Source: Actinoplanes sp. DH11
Lineage (GTDB): Bacteria > Actinomycetota > Actinomycetes > Mycobacteriales > Micromonosporaceae
Direction of reading: 5' to 3'
NCBI RefSeq assembly: GCF_020873875.1
Contig: NZ_JAHWGU010000023.1
Coordinates: forward strand, 62,001 to 126,000
Length of the DNA: 64,000 bases
Below are positions 54,409-62,394 of the stretch, piece by piece. Made by a program: the position numbers and the translations under genes. Every line of letters begins with the position of its first letter. Positions within the stretch are counted from its first letter, which is position 1. The notes beneath the pieces are model-generated. The model was not told where the DNA came from and did not search any database. It saw nothing but the letters and a program-made list of their open reading frames with translations.

Positions 54409-54490
54409 GCCGCGACCGGAAGGCGCTCGCTGCTGAACCCGCGACCGGAGAAGGCGCTCGCTGCTGAACCCGCGACCGGAGAAGGCGCTC
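54401..54490 (+). repeat. 31-bp tandem repeat starting at the sigma-STAS stop codon
   Basis: Units begin at 54401 (28 bases, containing the TGA), 54429 and 54460 (31 bases each, GCTGCTGAACCCGCGACCGG plus AGAAGGCGCTC), with the start of a fourth at 54491. The two full units are identical. Confidence 0.85.
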
Positions 54491-54518
54491 GCTGCTGAAA
54501 GCCCTCAGAAGCGAGCGC
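54485..54518. terminator. Hairpin between the sigma-STAS gene and the facing operon
   Basis: GCGCTCGCT (54485-54493) pairs perfectly with AGCGAGCGC (54510-54518) around a 16-base loop, at the end of the tandem repeat between two convergent genes. Confidence 0.55.
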
Positions 54519-54599
54519 TGAGCCGCCCCAAAGAGCACGCGAAAGCACGCGAAAGACGCGAAGCACGCGGAAGCCGCTGCTGGGAACGCGGCCGCTGAG

Positions 54600-55325
54600 T
54601 CACTGCTGCAGGGCTGCCCACACCACTTTGCCGCTCTCCGTGGGCAGCCACCCCCAGCTGTGCGCGACCGCATCGACCAGCAGCAGCCCGCGCCCGCTCG
54701 TGGCCTGCGGCTGGCCCGGCCGCTGCGGCGCCGGTGGGTCCGGGGAGCCGTCCCAGACGGCCAGGTGCAGAAACCGGGGCCGCAGCGAGACGCGCAGCGT
54801 CATCATGGTGTGTGCGTGGTCGACCACGTTGGCCACGAGTTCGGTGGCGATCAGGCTGGCGGGTGCGATCAGATCGGGCAGGTCCCAGCGCAGGCACGCC
54901 TCGGTGGCGACGTTGCGGGCGTGCCGGGTGGAGCCGCTGACCGGCAGCAGGTCCTCACTGATCATCGGCATGGTGAGCCGGTCGTCACCGAGGTGCTCGT
55001 GTGCCGAGACCAGGTCGTCGAAGAGGGGCAGCCGCTGGTACGCCCCGGTGATCAGCAGTTTCCGGGTGTCCGGGGTGGGCGCGCAGAGCAGCACCGGTGT
55101 TCCGGGCCAGCGAGCCGCCTGCCGCAGCACCACGGTGAAGACGGAGAGCGCCAGCGGCTGGTCGACCTCAAGGTCGGCGAGGTCGATGAGAAGGGCGTCA
55201 GGCTGCTCAGCGAGGCATTTGAGCAGTTTTTCACGCAACGAGACGACGTCGGCGAGCCGCAGCGTGCCGGTCGCAGACACGACCAGGGAGCTGCCGTCGG
55301 CTCGTACCTCGCACCGGACCGTCAT
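54600..55325 (-). CDS. STAS-HATPase fusion, RsbW-like anti-sigma candidate (copy 1)
   Basis: 241 aa. The N-terminal STAS fold (about 1-105: LVVSATGTLRLADVVSLREK, ALLIDLADLEVDQPLALSVF) lacks the Ser phosphosite (Asp-Gln-Pro instead of Asp-Ser-Ser). The C-terminal GHKL ATPase of the RsbW/SpoIIAB type has the N box IATELVANVVDHAH, a DGS element in place of the G1 motif and SGRGLLLVDAVAHSWGW. Known RsbW proteins bind sigma factors and phosphorylate STAS partners. ATG 55325. It is the last gene of the four-gene operon and is paralogous to the protein at 58284. Confidence 0.87.
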   Translation of the reverse strand: MTVRCEVRADGSSLVVSATGTLRLADVVSLREKLLKCLAEQPDALLIDLADLEVDQPLALSVFTVVLRQAARWPGTPVLLCAPTPDTRKLLITGAYQRLPLFDDLVSAHEHLGDDRLTMPMISEDLLPVSGSTRHARNVATEACLRWDLPDLIAPASLIATELVANVVDHAHTMMTLRVSLRPRFLHLAVWDGSPDPPAPQRPGQPQATSGRGLLLVDAVAHSWGWLPTESGKVVWAALQQ

Positions 55326-55385
55326 GACCTCCGCCGCCTCATGTCGGGAATCCGCCGCTTACCCCACGATCGGGCGCGCAAAACG

Positions 55386-57224
55386 TCAGGCTGTCTCCAT
55401 CACCACGATCGCGCCGTCACCGGCGGCCGGTGCGCCGTCGCGGTGGCGCAGCGGGGTGCAGGCCACCCGGACCTTGATCTGACGGCCGCGCCGGTTCACC
55501 GCGTCCAGTTCGGTCTCGGCGTAGGTGGCGTCGGTGCCGAGCGCGCCGCGCAGCATCGGCCGGATCAGCTCGATCGGCAGGCCGATGTCGAGGTTGAGGA
55601 AGTGCTGGCCGATCACCTCGGCGGCGCGCAGGCCCCACATGTCCTCGGCCTGCCGGTTCCACATCCGGATCCGCAGGTCGGGGTCGACCACGGCGACGCC
55701 GGCCTGGAGGCTGGTCAGGACGGTCTCGAGGAACGCGTTCGCCTCGTCCAGCTGCCCGGTGCTGATCCGCAGCTGGTCGTTGATGCTCTGCAGCTCGTCG
55801 TTGGTGGACTGGAGTTCCTCGTTCATGGTCTCCAGCTCCTCGTTCGTGGACTGGAGTTCCTCGTTGGTGGTCTCCAGCTCCTCGACCGTGGACTGCAGCT
55901 CCTCGTTCGTCGTCTCCAGCTCCTCGTTCGTCGACTGGAGCTCCTCGTACGCGGCTTCGAGCTGCTGGTTCGCCAGTTCGAGGTCGTCCTTGAGGCGCCG
56001 GGCCGCGGTGACGTCGTGGAAGATCAGGTTGACGCCGAGCAGGCTGCCGTCGGAGCCGCTGAGCGGGCTGATCTGCACCTCGATGTGGGCGACCTCACCA
56101 CCGCGCTGGTACTCGACGTCGCTGACGCGCAGGGTTCGGCGTTCCAGCTGGGCCTGTTCGATGTAGCGGCGCAGCTCGACCGGCCGGTACGACACGTCGA
56201 GGTCCCGGAAGGGCCGGCCGATGTCGCGCGACGACACCCCGAACAGCCGTTCCAGTGCCCGGTTGGAGAGCGCCACCATGCCGTCGGAGGTGAGCGCGAG
56301 CTGGGCGAGCGGACTGGCCGCGAACACCTCGTTGCGAAGTTCGTCGAGGCCGGTGACGGCGTCCGGTGCCGGCAGCGGCGGGTCGGAGTAGATCACTCCG
56401 GGCGGCGAGTAGAGGCGCGGGACGCGCCGGAACACCCGCCGCTTCAGGTCGATCGGGGTGAACAGGCTGGAGTGGCTGAGCAGCATCTCGGCCTTGCCGA
56501 GGAAGAGCACCCCGGTCTCGGCCAGCGCGAAGTGCAGCCGGCCGAGGATCTTGGCCTGCGTCTCGGCGTTGAAGTACATCAGCGTGTTGCGGCAGGTCAG
56601 CAGGTCGATCCGGGAGATCGGGGCGTCCTGCACCAGGTCGTTGCGGCCGAAGATGACCGAGCGGCGCAGATCCTTGCGGAAGACGAACCGGCCGTTGACC
56701 GGCTCGAAGTACGTCTCCAGCAGGTCCGGCGGCAGGTGCTGGACCTCGCGCTCACCGTACGACGCCTGGCGCGCCTCGTTGAGCTGTTCCTCGTCGACGT
56801 CGGTCGCGTAGATCTTCACCCGTTTGCGGAACTCGTCCAGTCCGAGTTCCTCGGCGAGTGCCATGGCGAGGGTGTACGCCTCCTCGCCGGACGCGCACCC
56901 GGCCGACCAGACCCGGATCACCGAGTCGACGGGCTTGGCCGCGATCATCGGCCCGAGTACCTCGGAGCGCAGGTAGTCCCAGGCGTCGGTGTCCCGGAAG
57001 AATGCCGTGACGTTGATCAGGATGGTGTTGAAGAGCGCGGTGAACTCATCCGGGTGCACCTGGAGGTAGTCCAGGTACTCCTGGTAGTCACCGGCCTCCA
57101 CCTGACTCATCCGCCGGTTCACCCGGCGCATCAGGCTTGAGCGCTTGTAACCGGTGAAGTCGAAGCCGCGGGATTCCTTCAGGTAGACCAGCAATGCCTC
57201 GAAATTCGCGTCGGTTCCGTGCAC
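55386..57224 (-). CDS. CheR-type methyltransferase with PAS domains and long coiled coil
   Basis: 612 aa. The N-terminal CheR alpha domain is followed by the SAM-binding methyltransferase: VWSAGCASGEEAYTLAMALA, IYATDVDEEQLNEARQASYG, LLTCRNTLMYFN (about 1-275). A PAS domain follows at about 300-410. A coiled coil made of ELQSTNEELETTNEELQST-type repeats runs at about 415-480, then a second PAS domain to the end (TVLTSLQAGVAVVDPDLRIR). No classical chemoreceptor is encoded nearby, so its methylation target is unknown. GTG 57224 lies 21 bases after the CheB-like gene. Hybrid CheR-PAS proteins are known in signalling operons that do not control motility. Confidence 0.9.
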   Translation of the reverse strand: MHGTDANFEALLVYLKESRGFDFTGYKRSSLMRRVNRRMSQVEAGDYQEYLDYLQVHPDEFTALFNTILINVTAFFRDTDAWDYLRSEVLGPMIAAKPVDSVIRVWSAGCASGEEAYTLAMALAEELGLDEFRKRVKIYATDVDEEQLNEARQASYGEREVQHLPPDLLETYFEPVNGRFVFRKDLRRSVIFGRNDLVQDAPISRIDLLTCRNTLMYFNAETQAKILGRLHFALAETGVLFLGKAEMLLSHSSLFTPIDLKRRVFRRVPRLYSPPGVIYSDPPLPAPDAVTGLDELRNEVFAASPLAQLALTSDGMVALSNRALERLFGVSSRDIGRPFRDLDVSYRPVELRRYIEQAQLERRTLRVSDVEYQRGGEVAHIEVQISPLSGSDGSLLGVNLIFHDVTAARRLKDDLELANQQLEAAYEELQSTNEELETTNEELQSTVEELETTNEELQSTNEELETMNEELQSTNDELQSINDQLRISTGQLDEANAFLETVLTSLQAGVAVVDPDLRIRMWNRQAEDMWGLRAAEVIGQHFLNLDIGLPIELIRPMLRGALGTDATYAETELDAVNRRGRQIKVRVACTPLRHRDGAPAAGDGAIVVMETA

Positions 57225-57245
57225 GAGTGGGAACGCTACCGCACG

Positions 57246-58271
57246 TCACCCGATGACGGACGTGCCGGAGGGCCGGGTGTCGGCGGACGAGGCGGTAGAG
57301 CCGAGCCGGGAGATCAGCTCGTGGATCGCCTCTCCGGCGACCTCGGCGTCCTCGGCCATCGACAGGAACTTACGGCCGTGGTCGCCGGTGCGGCGGGTCT
57401 CGGCCATCCGCCGGCTGAGCGCCGCCTTCTCCCGCAGGGTCCGCAGGGCCAGCCAGAGCGCGCCCTCCAAGGCGGAGGCCTGCTCGTCCAGCAGGCTCTC
57501 CGGCGACCAGGCGTGCCCGACGCGGCAGCGGAACCGGGGGATCGGATGCTCCTCCAGCAGGAAGAGACTGCCGCCGCAGTCGGGGCAGCCGTATCCGGCG
57601 GGTGGGGCCAGCCGGTCCGAGGTGATCGGCAGGGAATCGGCGACCGCGACCTCGGCGTCGAGCAGCAGGTCGGGCCGGGGCAACGGTTCGGGTGGCAGCT
57701 CCATGGCGGTGATCCCCGCGAGCAGGCCGCCGATCTTCGCGGCGGGAAGGACATGGTCGGGTGGCAGCCGGTCGCAGGCGGCCCGGGGCATCCAGGGTGT
57801 GATGGCGTCGTCCGGGTCCTGCACCACTGTCACGCCGCCACGGCCGGCGATGGTGGCCAAGCCGGCGGCGCCGTCGTCGCGAGAACCGGAGAGGACCACG
57901 CCGATCGCCCGGCGCCCCACGGACCGGGCCACCGACCGGAACAGCGGGTCGACGGCGGGGCGATGCCCGTTCTCGGCCGGGCCGCGGCTCAGGCGCAGGT
58001 GCCCGTCGAGCAGCAGCAGGTGATGGTCGCCGGGCGCGACATAGATGTGCCCGCCGCGGATCGGCTCACCGTCGACGGCTGTCGAGGCGGGCAGTGGCCC
58101 GCTGCGGCCGAGGATCCCGGGCAGGGCGCTCGGTGCGTCGCGGGGCACGTGCAGGACGACGAGGATCGCGCCGGGGTAGTCCGCTGGCAGGCCTGCCACC
58201 AGGGCTCGCAACGCTTCGACGCCACCGGCGGAGGCCCCGACGGCAACCACGTCGCGATATTCGGTGTTCAC
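57246..58271 (-). CDS. CheB-type protein-glutamate methylesterase with zinc-ribbon
   Basis: 341 aa. The methylesterase domain comes first, without a receiver domain: catalytic Ser14 in VAVGASAGGVEAL, His41 in VVLHVPRDAPS and Asp133 in VVLSGSRDDGAAGL. A zinc-ribbon-like segment follows (CPDCGGSLFLLEEHP, later RFRCRVGHAWSPESLL). A helical tail with a predicted coiled region comes last. Without the regulatory receiver, its activity should not depend on CheA. ATG 58271 lies 12 bases after the upstream STAS-ATPase gene. It probably opposes the CheR-like enzyme encoded next. Confidence 0.9.
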   Translation of the reverse strand: MNTEYRDVVAVGASAGGVEALRALVAGLPADYPGAILVVLHVPRDAPSALPGILGRSGPLPASTAVDGEPIRGGHIYVAPGDHHLLLLDGHLRLSRGPAENGHRPAVDPLFRSVARSVGRRAIGVVLSGSRDDGAAGLATIAGRGGVTVVQDPDDAITPWMPRAACDRLPPDHVLPAAKIGGLLAGITAMELPPEPLPRPDLLLDAEVAVADSLPITSDRLAPPAGYGCPDCGGSLFLLEEHPIPRFRCRVGHAWSPESLLDEQASALEGALWLALRTLREKAALSRRMAETRRTGDHGRKFLSMAEDAEVAGEAIHELISRLGSTASSADTRPSGTSVIG

Positions 58272-58283
58272 CTGTTCACCTGC

Positions 58284-59024
58284 TTAACGGGCGGCTCCCG
58301 TGGTGAGCTGCGTCCACACCACCTTACCGTCGGAAACCGGCAACACGCCCCACGCGTCCGTCAGGTCCCGGACCAGGCGCAGCCCGCGCCCACCGGCGTC
58401 GGTGACCGCCGGGTCCAGGGGACGTGGCATGCGCAGGCTGCCGTCGCGGACGGCCATGGTGAGCCGCCCGTCGCGCAGGCCGAACGTGAACTGCATGGTG
58501 GTGTGCGCGTGCCGGACCACGTTGGCGACCAGTTCGGTGGCGACCAGGCTGGCGGTCGCGGTGAGGTCCGCCCGCTGCCACGCGCCGCAGGCCTGGGTGA
58601 CCAGGTGGCGGACCTGGCGGCAGGCCTCCGGCACCGGGCGCAGCCGGACCCGGATCCCGGGTGACGGTGTCTGGGCGTCGGCCTCGGCGAGCGCGCGGGA
58701 GCAGTCGGCCGCCATCCGCAGACCGGCGCAGTCCGGCGCGGCGGCCAGGGCGTCGCGGGTCGGCTGGTCCGCGCCGCACACCACGATCGGCACCGCCGGG
58801 AACTCCGCTGTCTGGCAGACGACGGAGCCGAGAGTGGTGAGGGCCTGCGGCTCGGCGACCCGCAGTCGCCCGACGTCGAGCAGCAATGTGGAGGGCAGCA
58901 GCGACAGGCTGCGGCGCACGGCGGCGCCCAGGGCGTCGCCGGTCATCCGGTCCAGGGTGCCGCTGACCGTGAGCACGGCCACCGGCAGATCCCGCTCCGG
59001 CCGGCAGACCAGCTGGCTGGGCAT
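58284..59024 (-). CDS. STAS-HATPase fusion, RsbW-like anti-sigma candidate (copy 2)
   Basis: 246 aa, the same plan as the protein at 54600. The N-terminal STAS fold (VAVLTVSGTLDRMTGDALGA, TLLLDVGRLRVAEPQALTTL) has Glu-Pro-Gln where the phosphosite would be. The C-terminal GHKL ATPase has VATELVANVVRHAH and GGRGLRLVRDLTDAWGV. ATG 59024 has GGAGGGAGG upstream. It is the first gene of the operon; a GTTT-N16-GGGCAC element lies 38 bases before the start. The two copies may bind different sigma factors or form a heterodimer. Confidence 0.87.
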   Translation of the reverse strand: MPSQLVCRPERDLPVAVLTVSGTLDRMTGDALGAAVRRSLSLLPSTLLLDVGRLRVAEPQALTTLGSVVCQTAEFPAVPIVVCGADQPTRDALAAAPDCAGLRMAADCSRALAEADAQTPSPGIRVRLRPVPEACRQVRHLVTQACGAWQRADLTATASLVATELVANVVRHAHTTMQFTFGLRDGRLTMAVRDGSLRMPRPLDPAVTDAGGRGLRLVRDLTDAWGVLPVSDGKVVWTQLTTGAAR

Positions 59025-59062
59025 GCGGTACGCCTCCCTCCGCGCGTCGGTCGAGGAGGGAG

Positions 59063-59088
59063 GTGCCCGCCGTCCCGGCCCGGCAAAC
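59063..59088 (-). promoter_or_regulatory. Candidate SigF/SigB-type promoter of the STAS-ATPase/CheB/CheR operon
   Basis: On the minus strand GTTT (59088-59085), 16 bases, then GGGCAC (59068-59063), ending 38 bases before the start of the first operon gene. It is identical in both boxes and in spacing to the element in front of the sigma-STAS gene. Confidence 0.45.
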
Positions 59089-59089
59089 G

Positions 59090-60217
59090 TCAGTCCCGGT
59101 TCCGGATCTTCTCGTAGAGCGACACGTAGGCCTCGGCCATCACCGCCGGGGTGAACCGCCGCTCGGCCTCGGCCCGGCAGGCCTGCGGGTCGATCGTGAC
59201 GGCCTTGCCGACGAGCTCCCCGAGCGCTTCCTCCGAGTCGGTGAGCAGGCCGCTGTGCCCGTCCTCGATCAGTTCCGGCAGGCAGCCGCGGGCGATCCCG
59301 ACGACCGGCGTGCCCAGGGCCAGGGACTCCACCACCGCGGTGCCGCCCGGCTCCTCCCAGCGCAGCGGGAACAGCGCCGACCGGGCGCCGGCGAGCAGCA
59401 GGTCGCGGTCGCGGCCGGTCACCGTGCCGACCCAGCGCACCCGCACGCCGTCGACGTGCGGTGCGACCTGTTCGCGCCAGAAGCGCACGTCGGGGTTGAG
59501 CGCCGCGGCCGGGTCACTCTCCGCGGCGGCGAGCTCCGCGGCGTTGCGGTACGGCCCGACCGGTCCCGCCAGCACCAGGTCGAACCCGTGCCGGTGGGCG
59601 AGCCGGGCGGCCAGGTCCTGGCCCTTACCCGGGTTGATCCGGCCCAGCACGATCGCGTACGAGCCCTTGGAGACCTCGACCGGCGCCTCGGCGGCCAGCG
59701 GCGTGGACAGGTGCACGTGCCCGATCGAGTGGTCGCGCAGGGCCTGCGGTGCCCGGGCCAGCTGGGACGAGGAGACGCCGTTGACGTGCACCCGGCCGCC
59801 GCCGTCGAAGGTGGAGTAGAGCTCGGGGTGCTTGTGCAGGTCCCAGTGCAGGGTCTGCAGCCCGGGCGGGGCGTCGGCGCCCAGCGACGCCAGGGTGACG
59901 AGGCCGGCCGCCTCGACGTGGTCGTGGATCAGGTCGATGTCGTCGCGTTCGCGCAGCGCCCGCACCACCGCGTGCTGGTGCGCCTGCACCACGCCGACGG
60001 CCTGGTTGTACGGCTTCTGGATCGCCCCGAACTGGCCCCGGTCGAAGACCGAGACCCGCCCGTCGGCCTCGATGGTGCTCTCGCCGACGGTGGCCAGCAC
60101 CACCTCGACGCCGAGCCGGCGCAGTTCGGGGACGAGCGCGGCGACGATGTTCTCGATGCCCCCGTACCCGGCCGGCGGTACCGGCAGCCACGGGCCGGCG
60201 TTCATCAGGACCTTCAC
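59090..60217 (-). CDS. GT4-family glycosyltransferase
   Basis: 375 aa, GT-B fold. KVLMNAGPWLPVPPAGYGGI is the nucleotide-sugar-enzyme start with the glycine-rich loop. AIVLGRINPGKGQDLAARLA and FPLRWEEPGGTAVVESLALG (E-x7-E) form the donor site. GTG 60217 overlaps the gpgS stop (GTGA), so the product probably acts on, or together with, glucosyl-3-phosphoglycerate metabolism. A second sugar transfer is possible but not shown. Confidence 0.85.
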   Translation of the reverse strand: MKVLMNAGPWLPVPPAGYGGIENIVAALVPELRRLGVEVVLATVGESTIEADGRVSVFDRGQFGAIQKPYNQAVGVVQAHQHAVVRALRERDDIDLIHDHVEAAGLVTLASLGADAPPGLQTLHWDLHKHPELYSTFDGGGRVHVNGVSSSQLARAPQALRDHSIGHVHLSTPLAAEAPVEVSKGSYAIVLGRINPGKGQDLAARLAHRHGFDLVLAGPVGPYRNAAELAAAESDPAAALNPDVRFWREQVAPHVDGVRVRWVGTVTGRDRDLLLAGARSALFPLRWEEPGGTAVVESLALGTPVVGIARGCLPELIEDGHSGLLTDSEEALGELVGKAVTIDPQACRAEAERRFTPAVMAEAYVSLYEKIRNRD

Positions 60218-61227
60218 GCGGCCACCACCCGGTCCAGCGCGGCCGGGTCGAGCGAGACGAGCGGCGGGCGTTCGGTGACCGCGGTGTCGGTGACCGCGAT
60301 CTGCCGGTCCAGGTTGGGCAGCGCGTCGTCGCCGCCCCGCCGGAACTGGGTGAGCAGTGTGGACGGCGGGGTCGGCTCGACGACCAGGCCGCGCCGGTGC
60401 ATCCGGGACCAGGCCGTCACCATGATCTGCGACGCCATCCGGCCGAGGGCCTCGGTGCCCTGGTGGCGGTGCTTGCGCTCGCCGAGGTCCACCTGGGCGA
60501 GCGCGTCCAGGCCGACGAGGTCGATCAGGTCGATCAGCATGCCGACCTCGACGCCGTATCCGGAGACGAACGGGATCCGCTCCAGGGTGCTGCGGCGGCC
60601 CGCGTACTCACCGGCGAGCGGCTGCACGAAGCCGGCCAGCTCGGGGAAGAAGAGGTTGAGCAGCGGCCGGGCGGCCAGTTCGGTGACGCGGCCGCCACCG
60701 TCGGTCTCCACGTTCACCGCGCCGATCAGCGGCCGGTGGTAGAAGCCCTTGACGAACTCCACCGTCGGGTCGGTCAGCAGCGGGCCGAGCAGCCCGGTGA
60801 CGAAGTGGGCGGAGAACTCGTGCAGGTCGCCGTCGACGAACGCGACGACGTCGCCGGTGCTGGCGGCCAGGCCCACCCAGAGCGCGTCGCCCTTGCCCTC
60901 CATCCGGGGCAGCCCGCGGGTCAGCCGGTCCTGGCTGACGACCCGGGCGCCGGCCCGGCGGGCGACCTCCGCGGTGTCGTCGGTGGACCGCGAGTCGACG
61001 ACCACGATCTCGTCCACCAGCGGGATCTGTTCGACCAGCTCACGGCGGATCGTGTCCACGATCGCGCCGATCGTGGCCTGCTCGTTACGGGCTGGGATGA
61101 CCACACTCACCCCGGTCCGGCCCTTGGCCGCGGCCAGTTGTTCGGGCGTCCACTGCGTCGCTCGTCCCGTCCGGTACGTCGTCCACGCCTCGACGATCGG
61201 TGAGGCGGTCTCGTGCGAATGCCACAT
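60214..61227 (-). CDS. gpgS: Glucosyl-3-phosphoglycerate synthase-like GT81
   Basis: 337 aa. VSVVIPARNEQATIGAIVDT, VDEIVVVDSRSTDDTAEVAR and GKGDALWVGLAASTGDVVAF match GpgS; the metal site is Asp-Gly-Asp (FVDGDLHEF) instead of the usual Asp-Ser-Asp. FVKGFYHRPL and the later MLIDLIDLVGLDALAQVDLG with KHRHQ are also family landmarks. It makes glucosyl-3-phosphoglycerate, the precursor of glucosylglycerate or methylglucose polysaccharide. ATG 61227 has GGGGGAA upstream. It is first in a two-gene unit with the GT4 gene. Confidence 0.9.
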   Translation of the reverse strand: MWHSHETASPIVEAWTTYRTGRATQWTPEQLAAAKGRTGVSVVIPARNEQATIGAIVDTIRRELVEQIPLVDEIVVVDSRSTDDTAEVARRAGARVVSQDRLTRGLPRMEGKGDALWVGLAASTGDVVAFVDGDLHEFSAHFVTGLLGPLLTDPTVEFVKGFYHRPLIGAVNVETDGGGRVTELAARPLLNLFFPELAGFVQPLAGEYAGRRSTLERIPFVSGYGVEVGMLIDLIDLVGLDALAQVDLGERKHRHQGTEALGRMASQIMVTAWSRMHRRGLVVEPTPPSTLLTQFRRGGDDALPNLDRQIAVTDTAVTERPPLVSLDPAALDRVVAA

Positions 61228-61416
61228 CAGCGTTCCCCCAAGTTCGCGATCTTCCGGCTGGCGCACCTTTCCCACAACGCGGCTTTATCAATCTTTCCGG
61301 ATGGTTACAGATCGAATGCGAGCTCGTGCGCTCCCGTGTGGAGAGTTTGGGATCCGGGCCGTGGGATACAGATCGGTCCGCAACTGACGGCGGACAACGG
61401 CGGGGAGCACTTGACG

Positions 61417-62394
61417 ATGACACGAATCGGTCTGATCGGCGCGGGCGGCGTGGCGGCACGGCATGCCCGGGTCCTGTCGGATCTGCCGGATGTGCAGGTC
61501 AGCGGAGTAACAGATGTGGTGGCAGAGGCCGCCGGGAAGCTCGCCGGGCAGCACGGGGCGCAGGTGTACGCGACCGTGGCGGACCTGATCGACTCCGGAC
61601 CCGACGCCGTCTACGTCTGCGTGCCGCCGTTCGCGCACGGGGAGGCGGAGCGGGCGGTGATCGCGGCCGGGCTGCCGATGTTTGTGGAAAAGCCCATATC
61701 AATCAATCGGAGCGTCGCCTATGAAATCGCCGACCTCGTGGCCCAGCGTGACCTGACTACTGCTGTTGGTCACCATTGGCGATACCTGCCGATCGTCGAG
61801 CGGGCCCGCGAGATCCTCGACGGCCGCCCGATCCGGCTGATCTCCGGCGCCTGGCTGGACAAGGTGCCGCCGGTCGGCTGGTGGCCCCGGCTGGACCGGT
61901 CCGGCGGCCCGGTCGTCGAGCAGGCCGCACACGTGCTCGACCTGGCCCGGCACCTCGGCGGCGAGGTGGACGAGGTGTTCGCCTACGGCAACGGGACACC
62001 CCCGGACGCCCCCGGCGCCGACATCGACGGCGCCACCACCGCGGTGCTGCGGTTCGCCGGCGGCGCGGTCGGCACCCTGGCCGCCACCTGCGTGCTCGGC
62101 TGGAAGCAGCGGGCCGGACTGGAGATCTACGCCGACGGCCTGGCCCTGGCGCTGACCGAGACCGAGCTGGCGATCCGGACCGGCGACGACACCGAGGTGA
62201 TCACCTGCGACCCGGTCAGCGCGCACGTCGCGGTCGACCGGGCGTTCGTCGCGGCGGTGCGGGGCGAGCAGGACGACATCCGGGTGCCGTACGCGGAAGC
62301 CGTCCGTACCCATGAGGTCGCTCTCGCCGTGGCCGACTCGGCAGCCGCCGGCCGCCCGGTCAGCCTGCGTCGTGCGGAGGCCGCGCGTGCCTGA
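61417..62394 (+). CDS. Gfo/Idh/MocA-family NAD(P)-dependent oxidoreductase
   Basis: 325 aa. The Rossmann start TRIGLIGAGGVAARHARVL is followed by VYVCVPPFAHGEAERAVIAA and the signature FVEKPISINRSVAYEI, whose Lys is catalytic. VGHHWRYLPIVERAREIL comes next, then GGPVVEQAAHVLDLARHLGG with the catalytic His. It oxidises or reduces a sugar or cyclitol; the substrate is unknown. ATG 61417 has CGGGGAG upstream, and TTG 61411 is possible. It overlaps the MDR dehydrogenase gene by 8 bases and diverges from gpgS. Confidence 0.9.
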   Translation: MTRIGLIGAGGVAARHARVLSDLPDVQVSGVTDVVAEAAGKLAGQHGAQVYATVADLIDSGPDAVYVCVPPFAHGEAERAVIAAGLPMFVEKPISINRSVAYEIADLVAQRDLTTAVGHHWRYLPIVERAREILDGRPIRLISGAWLDKVPPVGWWPRLDRSGGPVVEQAAHVLDLARHLGGEVDEVFAYGNGTPPDAPGADIDGATTAVLRFAGGAVGTLAATCVLGWKQRAGLEIYADGLALALTETELAIRTGDDTEVITCDPVSAHVAVDRAFVAAVRGEQDDIRVPYAEAVRTHEVALAVADSAAAGRPVSLRRAEAARA

